This document shows, piece by piece, positions 1 to 5,809 of a stretch of 9,839 bases of DNA. Every line of letters begins with the position of its first letter. Positions within the stretch are counted from its first letter, which is position 1. The position numbers were made by a program, and so were the translations under genes. The stretch spans positions 1 through 9,839 of the forward strand of contig CAJCBN010000149.1 of assembly GCA_903960645.1 (NCBI GenBank), given 5' to 3'. Source of the DNA: an uncultured Actinomycetes bacterium (lineage in GTDB: Bacteria; Actinomycetota; Thermoleophilia; Gaiellales; F1-60-MAGs149). The notes below the pieces were generated by a model. It worked only from the letters and a program-made list of their open reading frames with translations, was not told the origin of the DNA and searched no databases.

Positions 1-653
1 GCCTCCGCCGGCGCAACGCTCTCGGCGATCGCGCTGAGGCGCAGGTTGGCACGCAGCAGGACGCCCTGCACCTCGTCGTGCAGCGCGGTCGCCACTTCGT
101 TGCGCACCCGCTCATCGGCCTCGACGATCAGCGTGCGCTGACGCCCGAGCTGATCCACCTGCTCAAGCAGGCGGTCGGTCTGCTCGCGGATGCGCAGGCG
201 CGTGTAGCCGGCGCCGTTGGAGATGGCGACCAGCAGGACGATCATCGTCAGCATCGTCATGACAGCAGCGATCCAGACGTTGGCGTAGATGCCCTTGCCG
301 GTCACCGCGTCGTCGTTGACGAGACGCAGCGAGAGCAGTCCAGCCGAGGCCAAGGTCGAGCCGACGAGGCACGTGAAGAGGTAGCGCAGCCGCGACGGCA
401 CCACGAGTTCGCCCCGGCGCCAGCCGCCGACCACGATCATGCCGGCGACGACGACGGCCATGATCACGGCCCCCTGGACGATCATCACCCCCGTGTAGCG
501 GAGGATGTCCAGATTGCGCTCGGCGGAGATCCCGGCGACGACGATGCCGCGTCCCGTGAAGCCGATGATGCCGAACAGGAAGAGCGGGAGCGGCGCGAGC
601 GGCCACGGCCCGAAGATCAGGCGCCAACGCGAGAATCCCATGTCGTTCGCCAT
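1..653 (-). CDS. Sensor histidine kinase, N-terminal part (cut by left edge)
   Basis: Reading the minus strand from ATG at 653 gives an open frame of 217 codons that runs off the window. The protein starts MANDMGFSRW and has four hydrophobic segments (about residues 16-38, 55-77, 89-110, 123-145). A charged helix follows (about 150-180), then ERVRNEVATALHDEVQ, which matches the HisKA_3-type dimerisation box; His192 in LHDE is the likely phosphorylation site. The ATPase domain would lie beyond the edge. There is no large extracytoplasmic loop, so a signal sensed in or near the membrane is likely (inference). The start at 653 is preferred over the ATG at 641 because TACGCT lies 7 bases upstream of it. 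The gene is divergent from the response regulator at 714, its probable partner, which it would phosphorylate. The fold and box are clear; the stimulus is unknown. Confidence 0.88.
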   Translation of the reverse strand, partial: MANDMGFSRWRLIFGPWPLAPLPLFLFGIIGFTGRGIVVAGISAERNLDILRYTGVMIVQGAVIMAVVVAGMIVVGGWRRGELVVPSRLRYLFTCLVGSTLASAGLLSLRLVNDDAVTGKGIYANVWIAAVMTMLTMIVLLVAISNGAGYTRLRIREQTDRLLEQVDQLGRQRTLIVEADERVRNEVATALHDEVQGVLLRANLRLSAIAESVAPAE

Positions 654-660
654 TGTGGCA

Positions 661-666
661 AGCGTA
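661..666 (-). promoter_or_regulatory. -10 hexamer of histidine kinase gene (leaderless)
   Basis: TACGCT on the minus strand ends 7 bases before the ATG at 653, the distance expected if transcription starts at or next to the start codon. No convincing -35 and no Shine-Dalgarno are seen. Confidence 0.5.
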
Positions 667-701
667 GGCGATGGCTGGGTGCGGAGACGTCCGCGGTGCG
701 T

Positions 702-707
702 CAGACT
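702..707 (+). promoter_or_regulatory. -10 hexamer of response regulator gene (leaderless)
   Basis: CAGACT (A at position 2 and T at position 6, the two most conserved bases of a -10) lies 6 bases before the ATG at 714. It supports 714 rather than 708 as the start, because the ATG at 708 would directly abut the hexamer. Confidence 0.42.
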
Positions 708-713
708 ATGGCC

Positions 714-1397
714 ATGACGGGTCCCGGCGAGATCACGGTGCTGTACGTCGAGGATGATCCGGTCCTGCGCTCGCTGTTCGCGGAGCTCATCCACGGCCGC
801 GGCGGCATCTCCATCGTGGGCACCGCCGCCAACGCGGACGCCGCCATCGAGTTCGTCCGCACCACCCGTGTGGACGTCGCCCTGCTCGACCTCGCGCTCG
901 GGCCGCGCTCCATCAACGGTGCCGAGCTGGGCCTGCGGCTGCGACAGCAGCTGCCCGAGATGGGCATCGTGCTGATCTCGCAGCACCTGATGCCAAAGTT
1001 CCTGACGACGCTTCCCGAGCAGGAACGTCACGGGTGGGCCTACGTGCAGAAGCGCGGCGACCTCTCTCCAACAGACCTCGTTCAGGTCATCCGTGCGACC
1101 GCGGAGGGCAAGACGGTGCTCGACCCCTCGACCCTCGACGGCCAGCGCGTTGACGGTGCGGCGCTCGAGCGGTTGACCCCGCGCCAGCGCGACGTGATCG
1201 CACTGCTCGCGACCGGCCGCGATGCCCTCGGCATCGCCGACGAGCTCCACCTGGCGCACACCACCGTGCGCCGCGACATCTCGAACGCCTACCGGGTGCT
1301 GGTCCCCGACGTCGGTCCGGGCTACGACCCGCGCACCGCCGCCGTACTGGAGTACCTGCGCGTCACACGCCCGTACGACTTCGGCGACGACGACTAG
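714..1397 (+). CDS. NarL/FixJ-family response regulator (REC + LuxR-type HTH)
   Basis: A 227-residue cytoplasmic DNA-binding response regulator. Numbering from the upstream ATG at 708, the receiver domain shows the acidic cluster VEDDP (14-18), the phospho-acceptor Asp61 in VALLDLAL, Ser91 in VLISQ and Lys115 in YVQKRG. The output domain (about 155-215) starts LTPRQRDVIALLATG and continues to TTVRRDISNAYRVL, a LuxR/GerE helix-turn-helix. The recognition helix carries VRRD where most family members have VKxH, and the tail is Asp-rich. It is divergent from the histidine kinase gene, and the two starts are only 60 bases apart, so they are likely cognate and possibly co-regulated (inference). The frame is open far upstream, but that part is antisense to the kinase. 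ATG 714 is chosen for its -10 spacing; ATG 708 is the alternative. The stop overlaps the stop of the next gene in one CTAG. Confidence 0.92.
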   Translation: MTGPGEITVLYVEDDPVLRSLFAELIHGRGGISIVGTAANADAAIEFVRTTRVDVALLDLALGPRSINGAELGLRLRQQLPEMGIVLISQHLMPKFLTTLPEQERHGWAYVQKRGDLSPTDLVQVIRATAEGKTVLDPSTLDGQRVDGAALERLTPRQRDVIALLATGRDALGIADELHLAHTTVRRDISNAYRVLVPDVGPGYDPRTAAVLEYLRVTRPYDFGDDD

Positions 1398-1588
1398 GCG
1401 GCGACGCCGTCGAGCGGCGCTCCGCCGCAGCACGGATCGATGTTGACCTTGCACGCGGCGCACTGGCTGTGGCCGTGCACGTGGACCGGCGGTTCGAGGC
1501 TGCCGCACATCGGGCAGGGCTGCGCGCAATCCCGCACGCCGCGTTCCCCACCTGCTGCGATCTGCAGCTGATCCGGCTCCCGACTCAT
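1394..1588 (-). CDS. Small Cys/His-rich zinc-ribbon protein
   Basis: This 64-residue protein begins MSREPDQLQI. It carries Cys21, CPMC (25-28), a His cluster HVHGH (36-40), CAAC (43-46) and a CC pair (53-54). The two CxxC knuckles about 15 residues apart are those of a zinc ribbon; the HVHGH between them is a less common addition that could bind a second metal. No membrane segment or signal peptide is seen. I recall similar uncharacterised short proteins in other bacteria but cannot name a family with certainty, and I assign no function. The frame is open to an ATG at 1657, but ATG 1588 is chosen because the Cys-rich core follows it closely and TAGCAT lies 7 bases upstream. It converges on the response regulator gene with a 4-base overlap (both TAG stops share CTAG). 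Confidence 0.75.
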   Translation of the reverse strand: MSREPDQLQIAAGGERGVRDCAQPCPMCGSLEPPVHVHGHSQCAACKVNIDPCCGGAPLDGVAA

Positions 1589-1595
1589 GCCGCCG

Positions 1596-1601
1596 ATGCT
1601 A
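1596..1601 (-). promoter_or_regulatory. -10 hexamer of zinc-ribbon gene (leaderless)
   Basis: TAGCAT on the minus strand lies 7 bases before the ATG at 1588 and fits TANNNT. No Shine-Dalgarno is present. Confidence 0.5.
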
Positions 1602-1688
1602 CCGGCAGCCCTCCAACGACGACCGTGCTGGCGCCCGCCACCGCAGTCGCCGTTCACGCGTCCCGAGAGCCGCGCCGGGAACCAGACC

Positions 1689-1694
1689 TATCAT
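1689..1694 (+). promoter_or_regulatory. -10 hexamer of beta-propeller gene (leaderless)
   Basis: TATCAT overlaps the ATG at 1693 and lies 7 bases before an in-frame GTG at 1702. If it is the -10, the transcript starts at about 1701-1702 and the ATG at 1693 is not transcribed. Confidence 0.5.
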
Positions 1695-1701
1695 GGGTCG
1701 C

Positions 1702-3066
1702 GTGAGCCTCCCTCCCCGTTCACCGCAGCCGCCGTCGGGTGGGCGATCGCAACGCGGTCTGCGGCGCCTCCTGGTCATTGCCATCGCAGTCGTGGTGGTG
1801 CTCGTGGGTGCCGGTGGCTGGTGGGCGTGGGGCCAGCGCAACCCGCCCGAGATCTCCGGCAACCCCACGGAGGAGTTCATCACCACGGCGGCCGCGACCA
1901 CCACCACGGCGACGCCCGAGCTGGCCCAGAGCTGGCCCACGTACGGCTACGACAACGCCCGCACGCGCTGGAACCCGGACCTGCGTCACCGCCCGCCGTT
2001 TACCCCGGAGTGGCGCTTCGGCGCGCGTGGACTGCTCGAGTTCCCACCCGCAGTCGCAGACGGACTGCTGTACGTGGGGCAGATCCGCGGGCGCTTCTTC
2101 GCCGTCAACACCGAGAACGGCGTGCCCGCCTGGCGCAAGGACATCGGTCACTGCTCTGCGGCCACCCCGGCCGTCGCCGACGGCATCGTCTACGCCTCGT
2201 TCCTCGCCGAGTACCCGTGCCCGAAGGGCGAGTTCGGCAGCGGCGGCTACGTCTTCGCCTGGGATGCCAAGACCGGCGAGCGCCGCTGGGTAGTCGAGCT
2301 GCCGCCGGTCGAGTCCTCGCCCCTCGTGCAAGACGGCACGGTCTACGTGGGCGCGTGGGACAAGAAGGTCTACGCACTCGACGCGGCGACCGGGGCGATC
2401 AAGTGGACGACGGAGACCGACGCGCAGATCGTGTCGTCGGCCAGCTGGATCGATGCCGCCTCCGCCGGCGGGTCGCCGGCGATCGTGATCGGGACGAACG
2501 GCGGCAGCCTCTACGCGCTCGACGCGGCGACCGGAGCGATCCGCTGGAAGGCGCAGAGCAATGAGCGCCTCGGCAGCGGCCGCGAGTACTTCTACGCCAC
2601 GCCGACCGTCGCCTACGGCCGCGTCTTCATCGGCAACACCGATGGCTGGATGTACGCCTACGGCGCACAGACCGGGAAGCTGATCTGGGCCAAGCAGGCC
2701 GGCACGTACGTCTACACCGGCGCCGTGGCCGCCGGCCAGGTCATCTACATCGGCACCTACGACGGCAACATCATCGCCTTCGACGCGGCGACCGGCAATC
2801 GACTCTGGACGACCGAGGCACCCGGTGCCGTCCACGGCGCCCCCGTCCTGATGAACGGGCTCCTCTACTTCTCAACGTGCTCCCGCTGCGGGCAGAACGG
2901 CGTGCGCGGCGCCAAGCTCGGGCCCGACGGGATCTACGCCATCGACATCGAGACGCACCGGATCGTCTGGAGCGACCGCGAGGGGAAGTACTCGCCGCTG
3001 GTCGCGGACGAGAAGCGCGTGTACCTGATCGGCGCGGGCTCGATCCGCGGCGTGACGCCGCGCTAG
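1702..3066 (+). CDS. Membrane-anchored PQQ-type beta-propeller protein
   Basis: A 454-residue protein (457 if it starts at ATG 1693). A basic proline-rich N-terminus leads into one membrane helix (about 23-43) and a Thr-rich linker, so the body should lie outside the cytoplasm. At least seven blade motifs of the form Y/FAxDxxTGxxxW follow: FAVNTENG (about 133), FAWDAKTG (185), YALDAATG (224), YALDAATG (271), YAYGAQTG (318), IAFDAATG (358) and YAIDIETH (412). This is the PQQ_2/BamB-like repeat family. I see no catalytic or heme motif of a PQQ dehydrogenase, so a scaffold, binding or sensing role is more likely (inference). Cys151, Cys173 and the CSRC pair (393, 396) could form disulfides. GTG 1702 is preferred for the -10 spacing; no Shine-Dalgarno supports ATG 1693. 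It converges on the TRIC gene with a 3-base gap. Confidence 0.88.
   Translation: MSLPPRSPQPPSGGRSQRGLRRLLVIAIAVVVVLVGAGGWWAWGQRNPPEISGNPTEEFITTAAATTTTATPELAQSWPTYGYDNARTRWNPDLRHRPPFTPEWRFGARGLLEFPPAVADGLLYVGQIRGRFFAVNTENGVPAWRKDIGHCSAATPAVADGIVYASFLAEYPCPKGEFGSGGYVFAWDAKTGERRWVVELPPVESSPLVQDGTVYVGAWDKKVYALDAATGAIKWTTETDAQIVSSASWIDAASAGGSPAIVIGTNGGSLYALDAATGAIRWKAQSNERLGSGREYFYATPTVAYGRVFIGNTDGWMYAYGAQTGKLIWAKQAGTYVYTGAVAAGQVIYIGTYDGNIIAFDAATGNRLWTTEAPGAVHGAPVLMNGLLYFSTCSRCGQNGVRGAKLGPDGIYAIDIETHRIVWSDREGKYSPLVADEKRVYLIGAGSIRGVTPR
2380..2795 (+). repeat. Blade-coding repeats in the beta-propeller gene
   Basis: The 14-mer GACGCGGCGACCGG occurs exactly three times, at 2380-2393, 2521-2534 and 2782-2795, each time encoding the D-A-A-T-G turn of a propeller blade. 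The first two copies sit in a longer similar stretch (about 2371-2406 and 2512-2547) with only a few differences. Confidence 0.75.
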
Positions 3067-3069
3067 CCG

Positions 3070-3720
3070 TCAGTCGAGCGGCCTGATCGCCGTCGTGCGG
3101 AGCCCGGCGCGCTCGGCGACGATGCGGATCACCAAGACCACGATGACGCAGGCCGTCGAGGCGAGGCCGCCGTTGACGCCGTCGAGCGCGACGTAGGTGA
3201 CCGCGCCGGCGACGGCCGCGATCGCGTACGGCGGCCCGGGCTGCATGATGCGCGGCGTCTCGCCGAGCAGGAGTGCCGCAGCGAGGCCACCGCCGACGGC
3301 TGCGAACGAGCCGACGAAGACGGCGGTGATCGCCGGCAGCTGGAAGGAGACGGCGTACTGGGCGCCGACGGCGGCGAACAGCCCCATCGTCAGCACGTCG
3401 AGCAGAAAGAGGGTGTAGGCGAAGCGGGCGATCTGCCGGCCCAGGATCAGGATGACAACTACCGCCAGGCCCACGACGGCGCTGTACTCCCAGTGCCGCA
3501 GCACCTCCGGCGGCGTGTTGCCGATGAGGACATCGCGGATCAGTCCACCGCCGAAGCCAAGCGCGATCGCGAGCACCAGGACGCCGGCGATATCGAGCTT
3601 CTTCTCGTGCTGGCGGGCGAGCAGCGCACCCTCAAGCGCACCGACGGCCGTCGCGACGAGTCCGAGCCAGATCGGCGTGTCCTTCGCGAAGTCGGGCAGG
3701 ATCGAGGTGACGTCGGCCAT
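3070..3720 (-). CDS. TRIC/UPF0126-family membrane channel protein
   Basis: A 216-residue integral membrane protein with about seven hydrophobic segments in two similar halves. The first half carries the family signature GGGLIRDVLIGNTPP (57-71); the second carries the matching but altered GGGLAAALLLGETP (143-156). Prokaryotic members are related to trimeric intracellular cation channels and conduct monovalent cations (established for the family); the physiological role here is unknown. The Arg-Asp of the first repeat is Ala-Ala in the second. The start at ATG 3720 is chosen because the hydrophobic domain follows directly and TATCCT lies exactly 6 bases upstream; the frame is open further upstream to 3825, but that would cross the divergent hydrolase gene. 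The stop is 3 bases from the stop of the beta-propeller gene. The two neighbours give no clue to its job. Confidence 0.92.
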   Translation of the reverse strand: MADVTSILPDFAKDTPIWLGLVATAVGALEGALLARQHEKKLDIAGVLVLAIALGFGGGLIRDVLIGNTPPEVLRHWEYSAVVGLAVVVILILGRQIARFAYTLFLLDVLTMGLFAAVGAQYAVSFQLPAITAVFVGSFAAVGGGLAAALLLGETPRIMQPGPPYAIAAVAGAVTYVALDGVNGGLASTACVIVVLVIRIVAERAGLRTTAIRPLD

Positions 3721-3726
3721 GGCCGC

Positions 3727-3732
3727 AGGATA
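3727..3732 (-). promoter_or_regulatory. -10 hexamer of TRIC-family gene (leaderless)
   Basis: TATCCT on the minus strand is 6 bases before the ATG at 3720, placing the transcription start on the A of the ATG. Confidence 0.55.
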
Positions 3733-3758
3733 CGGTCGCGCGTCACGCGTCCAGCGTC

Positions 3759-3764
3759 CATACT
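3759..3764 (+). promoter_or_regulatory. -10 hexamer of serine hydrolase gene (leaderless)
   Basis: CATACT (conserved A and T in place) is 6 bases before the ATG at 3771. With the TRIC promoter it fills most of the 50-base divergent spacer. Confidence 0.45.
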
Positions 3765-3770
3765 CCGCGC

Positions 3771-4928
3771 ATGGACCGCCCCACGCTCGACAACTGGATG
3801 CGCCCGCCGCACCCCTTCTGGTCATTCCGCCACGTGCGGGAGCTGATCCCGACGTCCCGCATCCGCCATGGCCGGCATCCTCGCGCCCTCCCCTTCGAGG
3901 CGGTCGGCGACCTCCTCGACCTGCGCTTCGACGCCAAGGCCGGCGAGCGCGTGCTCGGCGAGTACCTCGCGACGACGCAGACCGATGCCTTCGTGGCGAT
4001 CAAGGACGGCAAGGTCGTGCTGGAGTGGATGGCGCCGGGCGTGCGCGACGACGAGCCGCACCTGATGTTCAGCGTCACGAAGTCGATCACGGCGCTGCTC
4101 TGCGGCGCGCTCGTGGGCGCCAACCTGATCGACCCGGACGCGCCGGTCGTGCAGTACGTGCCCGCGGTCGCCGGCAGCGGCTTCGGCGACGCGACCGTCC
4201 GCCACCTGCTCGACATGGAGGCCTCCTACGCCTTCGTCGAGGACTACTCCCCCGGCCCCGACATCGTGCTCTACCGCAACTCCGCGGGCTGGTATCCGGC
4301 ACCGCCCGACCACATGGGCCTGCACGAGTTCCTCGCCTCGCGGCAGAAAGAGGGAGAGCACGGTCAGCGCTTCCGCTACATGTCGCCCACGACCGACATG
4401 CTCGGCTGGGTCTGCGAGGCGGCCAGCGGCCTGCCCTACGCACTCGCGGTCTCGCAGTACCTGTGGGTGCCGATGGGCGCCGAGGCCGATGGCGACATGA
4501 CCCTCGACCGCTTCGGCGTCCCGCGCGCCGCCGGCGGCCTGAGCGGGACCGCCCGCGACATCGCGCGCCTCGGCATGATCGTCGCCGAGGGCGGTGCCGG
4601 CATCGTGCCGAGCGACTTCATCGAGGACCTGACGTCGGGTGGCGATCCGTCGCACTGGGCGATCGGCGATTACGCCGATTGGCTGCCCGGCGGCTGCTAC
4701 CGCTCCTGCTGGTACCAGCCGCGCGTCGATCCCGACTGCGTGATGGCGGTCGGCATCCACGGGCAGATGATTTACGTCGACCGGCCGCGCAACGTCGTCG
4801 TCGTCAAGCAGTCCTCGTGGGACACGCCCGACGACAACGATCTGCACTCCGACGCCGAGTACGCCTGCCGGGCGGTCGCCCGTGCGCTGACGGCCGAGGA
4901 GCCCGACGCGCTGCTGGCTGCCACCTAG
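3771..4928 (+). CDS. Serine hydrolase, class C beta-lactamase / NylB-like
   Basis: A 385-residue protein of the penicillin-binding-protein-like hydrolase family (COG1680 type). The nucleophile motif is SVTK (Ser101, Lys104). The second motif looks like YMS (Tyr203-Ser205) and the third HGQ (330-332). FVAIKDGKVVLEW (74-86), followed by the stretches around DATVRHLLDME (140-150) and EDYSPGPD (157-164), resembles 6-aminohexanoate-dimer hydrolase (NylB) relatives. Such enzymes cleave amides or esters of small molecules; the real substrate cannot be read from the sequence. There is no signal peptide, so it should be cytoplasmic, unlike true beta-lactamases. It starts at ATG 3771, supported by CATACT 6 bases upstream, divergent from the TRIC gene. 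Its TAG stop shares CTAG with the stop of the convergent HepT gene. Family is certain, substrate unknown. Confidence 0.93.
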   Translation: MDRPTLDNWMRPPHPFWSFRHVRELIPTSRIRHGRHPRALPFEAVGDLLDLRFDAKAGERVLGEYLATTQTDAFVAIKDGKVVLEWMAPGVRDDEPHLMFSVTKSITALLCGALVGANLIDPDAPVVQYVPAVAGSGFGDATVRHLLDMEASYAFVEDYSPGPDIVLYRNSAGWYPAPPDHMGLHEFLASRQKEGEHGQRFRYMSPTTDMLGWVCEAASGLPYALAVSQYLWVPMGAEADGDMTLDRFGVPRAAGGLSGTARDIARLGMIVAEGGAGIVPSDFIEDLTSGGDPSHWAIGDYADWLPGGCYRSCWYQPRVDPDCVMAVGIHGQMIYVDRPRNVVVVKQSSWDTPDDNDLHSDAEYACRAVARALTAEEPDALLAAT

Positions 4929-5242
4929 TAGGCGTCGAGCAGTTCCGCGCAGACGCGGCGAAGCGCAGCCAATCCCGGAAGCACGAGGATCTGGAGCGCC
5001 TCATCATCGACCCGGTGGTACGCGTGGACGAGCTCGTTGCGGAGCCCAACGATCCGCGCCCACGGCACCTCAGGATGCCCACCGCGGATGTCCTCGCCGA
5101 TTCCGGCCACGGCCTCGCCGATCACGATCAGGTGGTACCGAAGGGCCACTTCGGCATGCGGATCATCGAAGACGAGCGCGGCGATCTCATCGATCGCCGC
5201 GACGATGTCACCGAGACGCTGGCGTGGGTCACGCGGGCTCAG
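4925..5242 (-). CDS. hepT: HepT-like toxin (HEPN ribonuclease family), CTG start
   Basis: This 105-residue, mostly helical protein carries the HepT/HEPN signature RX4HXY as R68-NELV-H73-A-Y75. Family toxins act as ribonucleases and are silenced by AMPylation of the motif Tyr by the partner nucleotidyltransferase (established for MntA-HepT of Shewanella). The frame opens at 5260 and has no ATG, GTG or TTG until a GTG at 5149, which would remove the first helix. CTG at 5242 gives LSPRDPRQRLGDIVAAIDEI, a typical family N-terminus, and overlaps the antitoxin's TGA as CTGA, implying translational coupling (inference). The C-terminal TAG overlaps the stop of the convergent serine hydrolase gene. 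The gene is often missed or shortened because of its start codon. Toxin activity is inferred from motif and partner. Confidence 0.82.
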   Translation of the reverse strand: MSPRDPRQRLGDIVAAIDEIAALVFDDPHAEVALRYHLIVIGEAVAGIGEDIRGGHPEVPWARIVGLRNELVHAYHRVDDEALQILVLPGLAALRRVCAELLDAY

Positions 5243-5748
5243 ATCCGGATCCCGTCCCGCTCAACGTCTTCGGCCACCTCGGGCTTCAAGAACGACGACG
5301 CCACGACGTCGACGCGCTCGCCGAGCAATTCCGAGAGCGCATCGCGCAGGTCGAAGAGCGGGAAGATCCCTCGATCGTCGAAATCAACGTCCACCACGAG
5401 ATCGATATCACTGTCGGGCCGATCCTCACCGCGCGCCGTGGATCCGAAGACGCGCGGGTTGCGTCCCCCGTGCGCACGAACGAGCGCGCGGATCGCACTT
5501 CGCTGCGCCTGAAGTGCGCGAAGACGCGGCTGCGACACATCGGAAGCCGATGCGCCAGGCTCGCTCCCGAGTACGAGGCGGCGACCGGCGGCGCGCAGCA
5601 CGCGATCAAGCGTGATGATCGATGGGGAGCTCGTCCCGGCCTCATAGCGTGCAATCGCCGGCTGCGACGTGCCGGCCCGGCGCGCAAGCTCGACCTGCGA
5701 CAGCCCCGCGGCGAGGCGAGCTTCGCGAATCAGCGCGTCCGGCGTCAT
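5239..5748 (-). CDS. XRE-MNT fusion antitoxin (HTH + nucleotidyltransferase)
   Basis: A 169-residue protein with two domains. Residues 5-55 form an XRE/Cro-type helix-turn-helix (LSQVELARRAGTSQPAIARY in the core). Residues about 82-165 form a minimal nucleotidyltransferase with GSTARGEDRPDSDID (102-116), that is GSX10DXD, and a possible third acidic residue, Asp147. MNT partners of HepT AMPylate the toxin and so neutralise it (known for MntA). Here the fused XRE domain probably also represses the operon, giving one protein two antitoxin jobs (inference). ATG 5748 is chosen because TATAAT lies exactly 6 bases upstream; the frame is open to 5862, but that would cross the palindrome and the divergent gene. 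The stop overlaps the HepT start by 4 bases. Confidence 0.9.
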   Translation of the reverse strand: MTPDALIREARLAAGLSQVELARRAGTSQPAIARYEAGTSSPSIITLDRVLRAAGRRLVLGSEPGASASDVSQPRLRALQAQRSAIRALVRAHGGRNPRVFGSTARGEDRPDSDIDLVVDVDFDDRGIFPLFDLRDALSELLGERVDVVASSFLKPEVAEDVERDGIRI

Positions 5749-5754
5749 ACGGCA

Positions 5755-5760
5755 ATTATA
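5755..5760 (-). promoter_or_regulatory. -10 hexamer of the toxin-antitoxin operon (leaderless)
   Basis: A consensus TATAAT on the minus strand is 6 bases before the ATG at 5748, so the transcript should start at the start codon. It overlaps the end of the palindrome at 5757-5774. No -35 match was found. Confidence 0.7.
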
Positions 5761-5774
5761 CCGGTACCGGTATA
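5757..5774. promoter_or_regulatory. Perfect 18-bp palindrome, likely operator of XRE-MNT
   Basis: TATACCGGTACCGGTATA equals its own reverse complement. It overlaps the -10 of the toxin-antitoxin operon and abuts a -10-like TACCAT (5773-5778) for the divergent membrane-protein gene. Bound repressor would block both promoters. The XRE domain of the antitoxin is the obvious candidate ligand (inference from position and family habit). Confidence 0.7.
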
Positions 5775-5778
5775 CCAT
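5773..5778 (+). promoter_or_regulatory. Possible -10 for the gene at 5810
   Basis: TACCAT fits TANNNT and would start transcription near 5785, giving a leader of about 25 bases with a weak purine-rich GAAGAGA (5798-5804) before the ATG at 5810. No other -10 at leaderless distance is present for this gene. Confidence 0.35.
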
Positions 5779-5809
5779 CTGCGCGCAGGCGGCTGACGAA
5801 GAGACAGGC

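Noticed and set aside
78..713. In-frame upstream extension of the response regulator by about 210 codons
   Set aside because: It is antisense to the kinase gene and rich in Asp, His and Arg; the receiver domain begins just after ATG 714.
1414..1428. GC hairpin (GCGGCG, CTC, CGCCGC) 16 bases after the regulator stop
   Set aside because: It lies inside the zinc-ribbon coding region, has no U-tract, and such short GC stems are common in this composition; not called as a terminator.
1720..2835. Long open frame (371 codons) on the minus strand
   Set aside because: It is antisense to the beta-propeller gene; the product is Arg/Gly/Asp-rich without recognisable domains, as expected of a shadow frame in high-GC DNA.
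3822..4847. Open frame of 341 codons on the minus strand
   Set aside because: Antisense to the serine hydrolase, low-complexity composition, no motif.
4925..5149. Short version of HepT starting at GTG 5149
   Set aside because: It would lose the first helix, although the upstream residues fit the family and couple to the antitoxin through CTGA.
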